Assembly (NCBI GenBank): GCA_965153355.1
Contig: OZ231126.1
Span: forward strand, 23,188,001-23,252,000
From: Flaccisagitta enflata
Lineage: Eukaryota > Chaetognatha > Sagittoidea > Aphragmophora
DNA length: 64,000 nucleotides
Direction: 5' to 3'
Part shown: positions 33,464 to 44,302 of the stretch, piece after piece
How the letters are laid out: each line of letters begins with the position of its first letter
Numbering within the stretch: position 1 is the first letter of the stretch
The notes under the pieces: model-generated
Seen by the model: only the letters and a program-made list of their open reading frames with translations
Database searches by the model: none
Told to the model about the DNA's origin: nothing
Translations under genes and position numbers: made by a program

Positions 33464-33580
33464 TAGATGCATTTGTCAGGAACGCATCTATAAGAGGGTC
33501 TGTCTGTTGGTCCATCTGTCAGTTTGTTTGTCGGTCTGTCTGTGTGTCCATTACGCTTCCTTAAAAATCGCGGTTTTTGG
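33464..33580 (+). mobile_element. Family A hairpin-end fragment, AGATGC class
   Basis: AGATGCATTTGTCAGGAACG, CATCTATAAGAGGGTCTGTC, a long GTC/TGTC-word tract and ATTACGCTTCC. The tail is not found. Confidence 0.5.
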
Positions 33581-33954
33581 CACTACTGCGGCGATGTAAC
33601 GTATCAAACCGAACTCTCTTTGGGATGCTCTGAGGTCATATACCTGTCCGTCCGTCCATCTATCTGTCCCCTCATATATCTGACATGTCTAGCGCCTAAG
33701 TCAAGACATGGTCAGGACGAAAATTTGCCCGCTCAGACTTGTTATTCTCATTTGCTTTTTTTGGCCCATCTCATCTGCCTTCACTCCACTCTCTCCCCTT
33801 TCTTCTTTTCCTTCCCTCCACCCCCTCCTCCTCATTTTGTTATTATTATTTTATCATATTCTTCTACTTCTTCTACTTCTTCTACTTCTTCTTCTACTTC
33901 TACTTCTCCTTCTCCTTCCTCTACTTCTTCTTCTTCTTCTGCTTCCCTTTTAAT

Positions 33955-34554
33955 GGGCAGCGGCCCAAAGGGGCTGATGACTAATTATTCACGCAGGGCA
34001 ATTTTTTTTGTTTTCCCTTTTTTGTCATACGACCCCCTCTCTCCGAGGCTCATAAGCTTTAAAATAACCTTCCCAGTGCTCAAATAAACCTCCTTAGACT
34101 TCAAATCAGCCTTTCTGGGCCTCGATCTAGCCTTCCCAGGCCCTAAGCCTGCCACCCCAGGCCTCAAATCAGTCATATAAGCCTGAAGTCAGCCTTTCCA
34201 GGCCTCAAATCAGCCTAATTATGCCTCAAATCAGTCTTCCAAGGTCAGATTGACCCTCTCAACTCTTGAATTGATCCTCCCAGGCCTCAAATCACTATTT
34301 GAGCCTCTAATCACCCTAATAAAGCCTTAAATTACCCTTTCCAGGCCTCATATCACTCTAATCAAGTTGGACGTCCAACCTCCTTAAAGTAGATATCTCA
34401 GTTATGAAATTTGCTATTCCTCAAATCAACCCTGTATAGAATCATAGGTCATTGGATCCTCCAGGGCCGCTGCCTCATTTAGCCAATTGATTAATGATTA
34501 TTTAAAGAATAAATGAGGCATCGGGAACTGCTGACCAGTTGACGCTTTAGCGAC
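33955..34554 (+). mobile_element. Family B element, complete but diverged
   Basis: GGGCAGCGGCCCAAAGGGGC, TGATGACTAATTATTC; array of CCAGGCCTCAAATCAGCC-like units (34,050-34,360); closing arm ATAGGTCATTGGATCCTCCA, GGGCCGCTGCC; tail AGGCATCGGGAACTGCTGAC, CAGTTGACGCTTTAGCGACC. Confidence 0.75.
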
Positions 34555-34609
34555 CTGTTTCCTTTTCTTCTTTACCTCTGTTCTCTTCCTCTTCCATCTC
34601 TCCTCCTCC

Positions 34610-34703
34610 TCTTCTTCTTCTCTCTTCTTCCTTCTTCTCTCTTCTTCCTTCTTCTTCTTCTTCTTCTTCTTCTTCTTCTTCTTCTTCTTCTTCTTCTTCT
34701 TGT
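34610..34703. repeat. CTT microsatellite
   Basis: CTTCTT units with a few CTC interruptions. Confidence 0.9.
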
Positions 34704-34720
34704 TTTGTTTTCTCTCCTAT

Positions 34721-34849
34721 TCATCTTTGTAGTCCCAAATATCCCAATTCACGTCCAATCTGCAATTTACCATCTTCAACATCAATGATGCTGTTGTTGC
34801 CCCAGTTGACACCGTGCAAGATAATGCTCTTGACATTTTCCTGCACATT
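34721..34849 (-). CDS. Candidate last exon of an unrecognised gene
   Basis: On the minus strand an acceptor TTTTCTGGCTATAG ends at 34,850. The exon opens in phase 0 and has 42 codons before TGA (34,723-34,721). The peptide begins NVQENVKSIILHGVNWGNNS, continues IIDVEDGKLQIGRELGYLGL and ends QR. This looks like genuine folded-protein sequence. A different frame of the same strand is also open but has unlikely composition. The upstream intron would contain the family A element at 34,932-35,117. I do not recognise the protein family. Confidence 0.55.
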   Translation of the reverse strand, partial: NVQENVKSIILHGVNWGNNSIIDVEDGKLQIGRELGYLGLQR

Positions 34850-34931
34850 CTATAGCCAGAAAACATGATTTTAAATGAGTTTAGAGGGTTGCTTTTGTTT
34901 TCCTGTTGAGGGTAGAAAATGATATGATTTT

Positions 34932-35117
34932 TAGACGCGTGCACGCGACTCTACAACCCGCTTTGTTCGTCGGTCGGTCGGTCGGTCGGTCAAACTTTAC
35001 TTTTTTTATGATTTTATTTCTTTGACCTCACTGCTCCTGCCCGAATGATCTGGTGACCTCAAATATGGCCCCTGCCCACCCGCACGCGACTTCGGTAGCC
35101 GTGTATCCGGACTTGTT
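34932..35117 (+). mobile_element. Family A element, standard class
   Basis: AGACGCGTGCACGCGACTCT, ACAACCCGCTTTGTTCGTCG, CACTGCTCCTGCCCGAATGA, CCGCACGCGACTTCGGTAGC, GTGTATCCGGACTTGTT. It lies 80 bp upstream of the minus-strand exon candidate, presumably in an intron. Confidence 0.85.
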
Positions 35118-36250
35118 TTGCTTCAACAACCTTCACGGGAAGACGCCGTTTTGCATAGAGGATGCAAAATCGAAAAATCTGGAAACATACAGACCTTCCA
35201 AAATTGATTTTTAAGAAACGTATGTTCTCATAAATGCAAAAAATGCTACCTAAATCAAGAACGGCGTCTCCCCGCTCCGGAAATGTTTTATTCGAAAATA
35301 AAAAAATCACACCTAATTTATACAAAATGATGTGAAAACCCCACTTATTGTTGACCGATTATCATAAAATTTGACATGGAGCAACCTCAGGCAATACCTT
35401 ACACTGCCCTAAAATCTCAAGTGGCTGCGGTTACAGGAAGTATGGTTATTTAACAGAAAAAAATAAGTTGTCAAATTTTCAAATACCTAATTGTCAACTG
35501 ACATTTTATGTGGTAATTTTTATTTAGTGGCCTTTGCATGAGATATAAGGGTCAAAAAAACTCATGTCATATCTTGATAGATACTTTGAGGGATTCGACC
35601 AAAAAAATGAGGATATCAATGACAAATGCATCCACACTGACGTTGTGAATTGATACGTTTCCAAAGAATGGTCATGGCCTTATACAATTTTTCTTCGTTT
35701 TAAACGCTTCCTTTTGCAAAATACTTCTTAAAAGTCCTTAAAAAGGGTCAAAACTCAATCATTTTTGGAAGAATATATCTAATGGGCACTGCCATGAAGT
35801 TTCCAGCCAAAAAAAATGCTTCTTTTACCCGATTTCACGGTGCAAAGCAAACTGGCCCTGCAAACCCGCCATTTTACCGGCTCCATGTCTTAAATTAGAT
35901 ACAGGTTTTTTTGCCCAAGACTACTATTTTTGCTCAAGAAATAGTGTTTATATAAAATATTTTAGCTATTTTTTTTGAAAAATTGTTAAGTACAAGGTAA
36001 TATCAATATCAAAGAGAACTAAGAATATCCTGAGATGTGTATTTGAGGCCTAAAGTTAGTGGTAGATAACAAAAAACTAAAGTTATAAGCCAAATCTATA
36101 TAATTTTAAAAAAATCCATTAAAACTGTGTTTTACAGTAAAATATATATCAGGTATGAGTTTTATTGATTTATTAAAAAAGATGCATGATATCCAAAAAA
36201 AGCAAAACCGCAGTATGCAAAAAAGTCCAGGTGTAAATTTTTAAAAATGG
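35118..36250. other. AT-rich interval, nothing recognised
   Basis: Only a short inverted pair (GAAGACGCCGTTTTGC at 35,139; ACGGCGTCTCCCC at 35,260) stands out. I see no exon. Confidence 0.45.
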
Positions 36251-36279
36251 CAAAGATTAGAAGAAAACAAAGCAAATGA

Positions 36280-36648
36280 GGGGGGGGGGTTACAACATTG
36301 TTGCAGAGAAGTGGATGGGGGCATCCAACCCTTATCCCACCCCACACCCCACACCCCATTTCATACACAAACATACTTAAAAAGAATCCAAAATGCTTAG
36401 TTGAACCCTGCTCAAATGGACTCGTCAGCAACAGAATTCCACCTATAGTGGATGCAAATTCATGGTCCCTTCTAGTTTTCCTTTATTTTATATGTTGGCA
36501 ATACCAGAATTCCGCCTACAACACATAAAACTTGTTGGTCCCTTGAAATCCGTAAGAGTGGACTCTCACCTCTATGGATGGACCAACAGACCAATGGACG
36601 GATAGATGGGTAGCCAAAGCTTTTTATAGAGTTGCATGTCTGCAACTG
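36280..36648 (-). mobile_element. Family A element (GTTGC class) interrupted by a MITE-like insert
   Basis: A G run, TTACAACATTGTTGCAGAGA, AGTGGATGGGGGCATCCAAC, then at about 36,575 GGATGGACCAACAGACC and hairpin AGTTGCATGTCTGCAACT (36,630-36,647). The insert at about 36,392-36,575 has GTTGAACCCTGCTCAAATGG and AGAGTGGACTCTCACC ends with AATTCCACCTATAG / AATTCCGCCTACAA inner repeats and resembles the pogo-like MITEs. Confidence 0.55.
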
Positions 36649-37014
36649 CAAATTGAATCAGCAAAGTTGAAATAAACAAAATACTTAAAAATATTAAAAA
36701 AATATTTTTTCATAGCAAAAAATACATTTTTTTGCAGTAAATATTATTTTTAATTTAATTGGCCAATGTTTGACCAATATAGATATTATATTTTTATTTT
36801 GCACTCTTTTTGAAACCTCTGTGCAAAATATTAATTCTTTTTTTTTTATTAACCTTGTAAATTGAGATATTTCCAGTTGGGGAGTCTGACCAAATAGCGG
36901 ATAATATACTTATACCAGTAAAGGCGGCTCTCGCCGACCGGAAAAAAAACATAAGACTGTTTTTGTTTTTTTTTCAGTTTCTTCTCGCTCCTCATTACAT
37001 TCACCCGCCTGTGT

Positions 37015-37024
37015 GAGTGTGTGT

Positions 37025-37055
<31 letters not shown>

Positions 37056-37148
37056 GTGTGTAGTGTGTGGTGTGTGTGTGTGGTGTGTGTGTGTGGTGTG
37101 TGTTTGTGGTGTGTGTGTGTGTGGTGTGTGTGTGTGTGTGTGTGTGTG
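37015..37148. repeat. Imperfect GT / GTGGT microsatellite
   Basis: GT units with regularly spaced GG doublets (TGTGTGTGTGGTGTGTGTG). Confidence 0.9.
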
Positions 37149-37224
37149 CTTATATAATCGTAATTTTGCGCCGCCACTAAAGTCGCCATCAACAGAAGAA
37201 GACAAAGCCCTATGGATGGGGCGG

Positions 37225-37341
37225 GAAGGGGAGATGTATGTACGTACATATGTATGGACGTACACATGTATGTACGCACATGCATATGTTCAGATCCTCC
37301 TCTGTTCTACAGGACTTCGTCCTCTCAGGGCCGATGCCCTA
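37225..37341 (-). mobile_element. Family B arm fragment with GTAC-word tract
   Basis: GTATGTACGTACATATGTAT words precede CTCCTCTGTTCTACAGGACT, TCGTCCTCTCAGGGCCGATG, CCC, TAAAAGG. There is no minisatellite and no opposite arm. A family A-like end (GACGGACAGACATGGCGG) follows to 37,410. Confidence 0.55.
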
Positions 37342-37455
37342 AAAGGGGACCAACCAACAGACGGACAGACATGGCGGTGTGCAGTCGCGGAACACCCAAC
37401 AAAAAATTAGATGACATGAGGAACGCTGCATATATTTTTCATATTTTTCCATAAT

Positions 37456-37566
37456 TAGTCGCGGACACGCGACTCTATAAGCCACTTTAGGTCCATCAGT
37501 CCGTCGGTACGTCCGTCCGTCTGCCCACCCGTCCGCGACTTAGGCTGCCGTGTATACGGCCTTGTT
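37456..37566 (+). mobile_element. Family A element, shortest complete copy (111 bp)
   Basis: Hairpin AGTCGCGGACACGCGACT (37,457), CTATAAGCCACTTTAGG, a GTC-word tract, GCCCACCC, distal stem GTCCGCGACT (37,531-37,540), tail TAGGCTGCCGTGTATACGGC, CTTGTT. The usual body is missing, so this copy may approximate the minimal mobile unit. Confidence 0.85.
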
Positions 37567-37700
37567 TTCAGTTTGGGTGTAGTGTGAGGGATATTGTTTC
37601 ACCTATCATACTAGAACAAACTCGCTCATTTTTGAGCAAACTTGCTCAACTAAGAGCAAACTTGATTCATTTTTATGCAAACTCCATCCGTTTTGAGCTA

Positions 37701-38264
37701 CAGTAGATCTCGTCTAGACTTGAGATAACGGGGGCAAGTATTGTAGGGAAAACAAATGAAGTCAGGGGAGTGATATTTCAAATATAGACTAATAACGGGA
37801 TGCTTTATTGCCCATGATAGCTGGTTGCTATGGAAACACATTCCCATATATTCTCGCTAAAGTATCAATATTTTGAGAGATTTTTTTAGGGAACATTGCT
37901 TAGAATAAAATTTGCTACAACTTTCCCACAGTATGTTCTGTAAGAATGTCGCTCGTTTAGCGGTTGCTAGGGGTTGTCACACATGGATACGCTCCCTAGC
38001 AACGGCCAAACGAGCGACATTCTTACAGAACATACTGTGGGAAAGTTGTAGCAAATTTTATTTTAAGCAATGTTCCCTAAAAAAATCTCTCAAAATATTG
38101 ATACTTTTGCGAGAATACATGGAAATGTGTTTCCATGGCAACCAGCTATCATGGGGAATTAACCATCCTTTGATTAGTCTATAATCCAAATATCGCTCCC
38201 CAGCCTTCATTCGTCTTTCCACAATGCTTGCCCCCATTATCTCAAGTCTAGACGAGATCTACTG
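37701..38264. mobile_element. Pogo-like foldback element with TA target duplication
   Basis: The near-perfect palindrome has arms of about 275 bp, ends CAGTAGATCTCGTCTAGACT and a centre at about 37,980. TA flanks both ends (37,699-37,700 and 38,265-38,266). Inner landmarks GAACATACTGTGGGAAAGTT and ACGAGCGACATTCTTAC occur on both arms. The 90-codon open frame on the right arm is probably incidental. A solo arm is at 43,132. Confidence 0.8.
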
Positions 38265-38269
38265 TAACT

Positions 38270-39050
38270 CCCTCAAAAAAAAGATCTAAATCCACCCGGA
38301 GGTATGCCAGCTCATCTAGAAGAATGCTTGCTCACTTTTGAGCATGCTCGCTCATCTGTCAATATTTTCCGCTGAATTTAGTATAAATCATTGCCTTCCT
38401 TGTGTCACGAGCTTTCCAACGATATGCTGGACTGTACACTTTTATTTGTAATAAGTTACAATTCAAAAATAAACATTTTGCGTCATTTGCTTGGAAATTA
38501 AACGCGCGCACGTTAAAACTCTGCCACCACAAAGGATTTTTGTTCGATTAAATTTTTTTAACTTATGCGAGGCTGGCGGCGCCGATCGGCAAAGCCGATT
38601 TGGATGCGGTCAACGGCGTTAGCTTCCAAAATTTACATAGTTTATCCTATAAAAAAGTATAAATCAAAACGGCATATTAAGAGCCTGTTCTATTATTTCG
38701 TAGTCAATTAAATTACCACAGCTCGGTATTGGTTAAATATATGGTTAAAAAATGGCTGTTTCAAGGTGTATATCAGACTCCACGTGGCCTACACTAATGA
38801 ATAATCCTCTATATCAAATTATTTCTTTATATATGCAATATAGACAAGATATAATACGCCTTATTTATAAATAAAACTTGGAAATAGAGCGATATTTGAC
38901 AAAAAATAAATCAGGCGGCCCTGGCTTCACTCCTCCTAACTACCAATGTCTCTGGTAGAAAATAATTAGAGTCTGGAAATTCCCGGTTCTGTCCCCCTTT
39001 AAGTTTGTGAAAGAAATGATTTGGACTAAACCAGATATGTCCCCCGGGGA
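38270..39050. other. Unassigned interval
   Basis: A short GCCGATCGGC hairpin lies at 38,582. Otherwise I see nothing I can name. Confidence 0.4.
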
Positions 39051-39057
39051 TATCTCC

Positions 39058-39217
39058 GCAATTACACCTTGCCGTGTCGGTTGGTAGGTCGGTAGGTCCA
39101 TCAGTCCATCCCTCGGTCCATCCATCTGTCCGTCACATTTTTGAATTCCAGGCGGTTTTCGCATTACTGCTCCTGCCCAACCGTCCGCGACTGGATTGCC
39201 GTGTATCCGGCCATGTT
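39058..39217 (+). mobile_element. Family A element, hairpin end lost
   Basis: ACACCTTGCCGTGTCGGTTG, a GTC-word tract, TCACATTTTTGAATTCCAGG, CATTACTGCTCCTGCCCAAC, distal stem GTCCGCGACT, tail GGATTGCCGTGTATCCGGCC, ATGTT. It belongs to the same subfamily as 56,004. Confidence 0.75.
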
Positions 39218-39340
39218 TTCATTCACAAATTTTTCATGTGCAACTAGAATTCAGTTAGTTTCAATAAAGAATCCTCTTGGGGAATCTCCGGGAAAATCCC
39301 GGAAAATTCCTCGCTGAAACTTGATTTTTATTTTTACAAG

Positions 39341-39552
39341 AACAAGGCCGGATACATGGCTACCCCAGTCACATGCGGGTGGGCAGGGGCTGTAATTGAG
39401 GTCACCAGATCATATGGGCAGGAGCAGTGAGGCCACACACCGCAAAACCCCCAAAAAAGTAAAGTGTGACGGACGGACAGACGGACGGACCGACCGACGG
39501 ACAGACCGACGGACCGACAAAGCGGGTTGTAGAGTCGCGTAGCACGCAACTA
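39341..39552 (-). mobile_element. Family A element with an empty-site counterpart at about 39,945
   Basis: AACAAGGCCGGATACATGGC, CAGTCACATGCGGGTGGGCA, GCAAAACCCCCAAAAAAGTA, an NGAC tract, GCGGGTTGTAGAGTCGCG, hairpin GTCGCGTAGCACGCAAC, TAA. Confidence 0.85.
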
Positions 39553-39663
39553 ATAATTTATAATTGAGCTTAACTCAACAGGGGACATCCATGGGGGACA
39601 TCCCCGGGGGCACCCCCATATATTCCCTAATACATTTTTCTCACAAATTTAAAGGGGGATATA

Positions 39664-39824
39664 ATGATACACGGCAATCCAGTCACAGACGGTTGGGCAG
39701 GAGCAGTAATGCAAAAACCGCTCGGAATTCAAAGATGTGACGGATGGACGGACCGACGGACAGATGGACAGACCTACCAACCTACCGACTGACACGGCAA
39801 GGTGTAGTCACGTGTCCGCGACTA
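39664..39824 (-). mobile_element. Family A element, GTCCGC class
   Basis: ATGATACACGGCAATCCAGT, CACAGACGGTTGGGCAGGAG, TAATGCAAAAACCGCTCGGA, an NGAC tract and hairpin AGTCACGTGTCCGCGACT. The GGCC part of the tail is missing. Confidence 0.75.
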
Positions 39825-40089
39825 ATTTTCATTAACAAATTTTCCATGTGCAACTAGAATTCAGTTAGTTTCAATAAGGAATCCTCTTGGGGAATCTCCG
39901 GGAAAATCCTGGAGAATTCATCATTAAAACTTGATTTTTAATTTTACATGAAAAACTTATAATTGAGCTTAACTCAACAGGGGACATCCATGGGGGACAT
40001 CCCCGGGGGCACCCCCATATATCCCTACAACATTTTTCTCACAAATTTAAAGGGGGATATAACCGAGGATTTCCAGACTTTAACTATTT

Positions 40090-40200
40090 TATACAGGGGA
40101 TATTGGGGCTTTTCCCTAGGAGAATAATGTCATGGTTTTCTACTAAAGATTGCGCAGTGCGTCAGTCCGTCTGTCTGTTGGTCCGTCACACTTTTACTGT
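40090..40200 (-). repeat. GTC-word tract joined to GCGCAATCT segment
   Basis: ATATTGGGGCTTTTCCCTAG, AAAGATTGCGCAGTGCGTCA, GTCCGTCTGTCTGTTGGTCC, GTCACAC. It is the reversed counterpart of the joint at 28,160-28,230. No hairpin is visible. Confidence 0.45.
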
Positions 40201-40702
40201 TTCTATCAATTTTATTTCCTTAAGTCACAGTGCAAACGCAGATGAAAATTGACCAGTCAAAGGGTGATAAAAATTTTTTTTGCTCAATCATAATTTTTTT
40301 TTGCCATCCTGTAAAACAACATAAGGGATGTTAAAAAACAAAAAATCAATGCAAAATCTGTTTTCGTTGCATAGCTACATTCAAAAATGTAAACTAGAGC
40401 AATTATCAAAGTGAGGATAAATTGATTTGAATAAAGACGAGTTTTTAATAGCTATGACTTAAATAATTATGTTTTTATGGTGGAAAAAATTAACATCCAG
40501 CTTTTTAAAAGAAATCCCAAAAAAATTCATTTTTTTAGTATTTTTGAATTATAAATAACTTAAGTTATTGAATTTAGAGATTTTTTTCTGAATTGTAATT
40601 ATAAAACTGCTAAGGGGGAAGAAATTTGTGTTTAGCTAAAAATATACCTGTTGAAATAAAATAGCTTCAATTAAAAAATATTTCATTTGTATATATATAA
40701 AG

Positions 40703-42797
40703 TAGATAGCAGACTCTGCCCCAAATTCAATCTGACAACCCCAGCCCGATGGTTTTTGCATTCCATATAGTCAAATAGAGGGCCCAGGGCCAATGAACGG
40801 GTTTTTGAATGGATTTTGCAACCAGCTCTTTTCAAATTTTTATGCGCATAAAGTGGTGGCTGTAGTACAAATCTTGTTTTTAGGTCATTTAAATCTCAAA
40901 ATTGGGTCACTTGGCCTGAGAAAAAAGACTCAAAATCCATGAGATTATAAAACTAGAGCTCAAGAGCTAACCAGTGGTGCAATCTGCATGTTTCTATCTT
41001 CATTTGTTAAGATTTGAGAGCATTTCAAAGATGAGGCTCATGGAGGTAAATTGCAGCCTCAATTTCAGTGGCAATTTTGACATTTTTCACAGATTTCAAC
41101 ATATTTTGGCTTTGGATAGACCAATTTGCATGAAATTGGTGACTAAATCAAAAAGTTTTTCCTGCTCTAGCTGATGGTAAATGAATTTTTGATCGACATG
41201 ACCCCAAATTCTTTATATTGACTGTAGAAGTAGGTGTAAAAAAGTCAATTTTTTTGGAAAATTTGTCAACTTTGGACACAAAATTCACCCGCCTCCAATT
41301 TGAAAAATGACCTAAAATCTATGAGCAAAATAAAATACTGCTCAAGTGCTAACTAGTGGTGCAATCGGCATGTAGCTAAGCTGTGGCATTTAGATTTTAC
41401 GGAACTTCAAAGATCAAAGGTTGAGTAAAAATGGCGATTTTTGGTTATTTTGGCCATTTTGGCCTCAAAATTGGGCACCTTTGGCTTGGAAATCAAAATA
41501 AAAATCCATGAGATTATAAAACTAGAGCTCAAGAGCAAACCCGTGGCGCAATCCGCATGTTTCTATCTTCATTTGTTAAGATTTGAGAGCATTTCAAAGA
41601 TGAGGCTCATGGAGGTAAAATTGCAGCCTCAATTTCAATGGCAATTTTGACATTTTTCACAGATTTCAACATATTTTGGCTTTGGATAGACCAATTTGCT
41701 TTTTTGGCTTGGAAATCGAAATAAAAATCCATGAGATCATTAAACTAGAGCAAATTTCATCTCAATTGGTGGAAAAGTAATCTTTGAAGTACTGTAGAAT
41801 CTAAATGCCACAGCTTAGCTACATGCGTATTGCACCACTAGTTAGCACTTGAGCAGTAGTTTATTTTGCCACTGAAATTGAGGCTGCAATTTTACCTCCA
41901 TGAGCCTCATCTTTGAAATGCTCTCAAATCTTAACAAATGAAGATAGAAACATGCGGATTGCGCCACTGGTTTGCTCTTGAGCTCTAGTTTTATAATCTC
42001 ATGGATTTCCATTTTGATTTCCAAGCCAAAGGTGCCCGATTTTGAGGCCAAAATGGCCAAAATAACCAAAAATCGCCATTTTGACTCATCCTTTGATCTT
42101 TGAAGTTCCGTAAAATCTAAATGCCACAGATTAGCTACACGCCAATTGCACCATTAGTTAGCACTTGAGCAGTAGTTTATTTTGCTCATGGATTTCCAAA
42201 TTAGAGGCGGGTGAATTTTTTGTCCAAAGTTGATAAATTTTCCAAAAAAATTGACTTTTTACCACCTGCTTCTACAGTCAATAAAAGAAATTTGGGGTCA
42301 TATTGATCAAAAATTCATTTACCATCAGCTAGAGCAGGAAAAACTCTTTATTTTGGTCACCAATTTCATGCAAATTGGTCTATCCAAAACCAAAATATGT
42401 TGAAATCTGTGAAAAATGTCAAAATTGCCACTGAAATTGAGGCTGCAATTTTACCTCCATGAGCCTCATCTTTGAAATGCTTTCAAATCTTAACAAATGA
42501 AGATAGAAACATGCGGATTGCACCACTGGTTAGCTCTTGAGCTCTAGTTTTATAATCTCATGGATTTTGAGTCTTTTTTCTCAGGCCAAGTGACCCAATT
42601 TTGAGATTGAAATGACCTAAAAACAAGATTTGTACTACAGCCACCACTTTATGCGCATCAAAATTTGAAAAGAGCTGGTTGCAAAATCCATTCAAAAACC
42701 CGTTCATTGGCCCTGGGCCCTCTATTTGACTATATGGAATGCAAAAACCATCGGGCTGGGGTTGTCAGATTGAATTTGGGGCAGAGTGTGCTATCTA
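40703..42797. mobile_element. 2.1-kb foldback element with 8-bp target duplication ATATAAAG
   Basis: The ends TAGATAGCA and TGCTATCTA enclose two complementary arms of about 1 kb each (for example GGCCCAGGGCCAATGAACGG at 40,780 against CCGTTCATTGGCCCTGGGCC near 42,705). ATATAAAG lies directly outside both ends (40,695-40,702 and 42,798-42,805). Each arm also contains a direct repeat of about 200 bp (for example about 40,914-41,120 and 41,460-41,710), so a segment encoded around CGCATGTTTCTATCTTCATT is present four times. The frames of 65-75 codons come from that segment and are not convincing genes. Confidence 0.85.
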
Positions 42798-42823
42798 ATA
42801 TAAAGCCTAAAATACTCCATTAT

Positions 42824-43030
42824 TAGTCGCGTGCATGCGACTCTACAACCCGCTTTGTCCGTAGGTCGGTCTGTCGGTTGGTCGGTTGGTCGGTTGGTCC
42901 GTCACACTTTACTTTTTTTTATGATTTTATTTCTTTGACCTCACTGCTCCTGCCCAAATGGTCTGGTGACCTCAAATATGGCCGCTGCCCACCTGCACGC
43001 GACTTCGGTAGCCGTGTATCCGGCCTTGTT
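42824..43030 (+). mobile_element. Family A element, standard class
   Basis: AGTCGCGTGCATGCGACTCT, ACAACCCGCTTTGTCCGTAG, CACTGCTCCTGCCCAAATGG, TGCACGCGACTTCGGTAGCC, GTATCCGGCCTTGTT. Confidence 0.9.
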
Positions 43031-43131
43031 TTTTTTCAGATTTGTCTATTATTTTTTTCCATATATTATAGATAATTACTCAGATTTTGTCCCAATGAAT
43101 TAGGGATACATTTTTTTTTAGCAATAACGTA

Positions 43132-43425
43132 CAGTAGATGTCGTCTATACTTGGAAATACGGGGGAATTCATTACAGGAAGACAAATTTACATAAAAGAC
43201 TGAATTTTGGAATTTAGACTTATAAAAGCATGCTTTGTTTCATGTTGCCCATGGGTGTTGGTTGCTTGGAAACACATTTTCATGTATTTACGCTAAAGTA
43301 TCAATATTTTGAGAAATTCTTTTAGGGAACATCGTTTTAAATAAAATTTGCCACAACTTTCCTACAGTATGTTCTGTAAGAATATTGCTCGTTTAGCCAT
43401 TACTAGGGAGCATAACTATGCGTGA
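43132..43425 (+). mobile_element. Solo arm of the 37,701 foldback family
   Basis: CAGTAGATGTCGTCTATACT, TATCAATATTTTGAGAAATT, ACTTTCCTACAGTATGTTCT and GCTCGTTTAGCCATTACTAG follow the left arm of 37,701-38,264 in order. After the palindrome centre the sequence changes, so the second arm is absent. Confidence 0.75.
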
Positions 43426-43677
43426 CAGCCCTGTGATCTATAGGTCATCAATGATATGACATGTGACAACATTGCTTTATCAAAAAAAATACAGAAGAAA
43501 ATCATTCTAACGAACACGCTTCTTACGTAATTCCGCCTCTTACGAATATCTTTGAAAGTCCCATCATTCTTTTCTCATATTGTTTGTTTAGAAAAATCGC
43601 CTTTAACAAACTGTTACTAATGAAAAATCGCCTGTAACAAAGTATTTTCCAGTGACATGTTACGAATTTTTTCATGG

Positions 43678-43930
43678 AGAGAAAGAAAGGAAGGAAGGAA
43701 GGAAGGAAGGAAGGAAGGAAGGAAGGAAGGAAGGAAGGAAGGAAGGAAGGATGGAAGGAAGAGAAGAGAAAAACAGAGAAAGAAAGGAAGAAGAGAGATT
43801 TTTTTCATGGAGAGAAAGAAAGGAAGGTAGGGACGAAGAAAGGAAGGAACAAACAAAGAAAGAGACAGAGAAAGAAAGAAAGGAAGAAGAGATAAAGAAT
43901 GAAAAGAATAAAAGAATAAAAGAATAAAAT
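43678..43930. repeat. GGAA tetranucleotide tract
   Basis: GGAA units at 43,686-43,750, then GAAA-rich DNA in which TTTTTTCATGGAGAGAAAGA is duplicated (43,668 and 43,799). Confidence 0.9.
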
Positions 43931-43970
43931 AAAGAGAAATAAAGCGATCCTAGAGCGAGGGAAGAGGAGT

Positions 43971-44178
<208 letters not shown>

Positions 44179-44302
44179 TGATGATGATATGCTATTTTGT
44201 ACCGCATTACTATTAAGTTGTCTATCTAAATGAACAAAACTATTCTGATGGTTGTTTAATGTTTATGCTACTATATCACTAGCAATTGTTTTTCTATGGC
44301 TA

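Larger units (their letters stand above)
39219..40069. repeat. Direct duplication of about 240 bp, one copy interrupted
   Basis: Copy 1 (39,219-39,662) and copy 2 (39,825-40,069) share CATGTGCAACTAGAATTCAG, TTGGGGAATCTCCGGGAAAA, CAACAGGGGACATCCATGGG and AATTTAAAGGGGGATATAA. Copy 1 carries the family A element at 39,341-39,552; copy 2 does not. A second A element (39,664-39,824) separates the copies. Confidence 0.85.

Noticed and set aside
34717-34944. 75-codon minus-strand frame MHASKNHIIFYP...
   Set aside because: Its composition is poor and it overlaps the better exon candidate (34,721-34,849) in another frame; it is treated as a shadow.
40974-42069. Four similar frames of 65-75 codons (HLLRFESISKMRLMEV)
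   Set aside because: They arise from one segment present four times in the foldback element; stops and frame breaks differ and no domain is seen.
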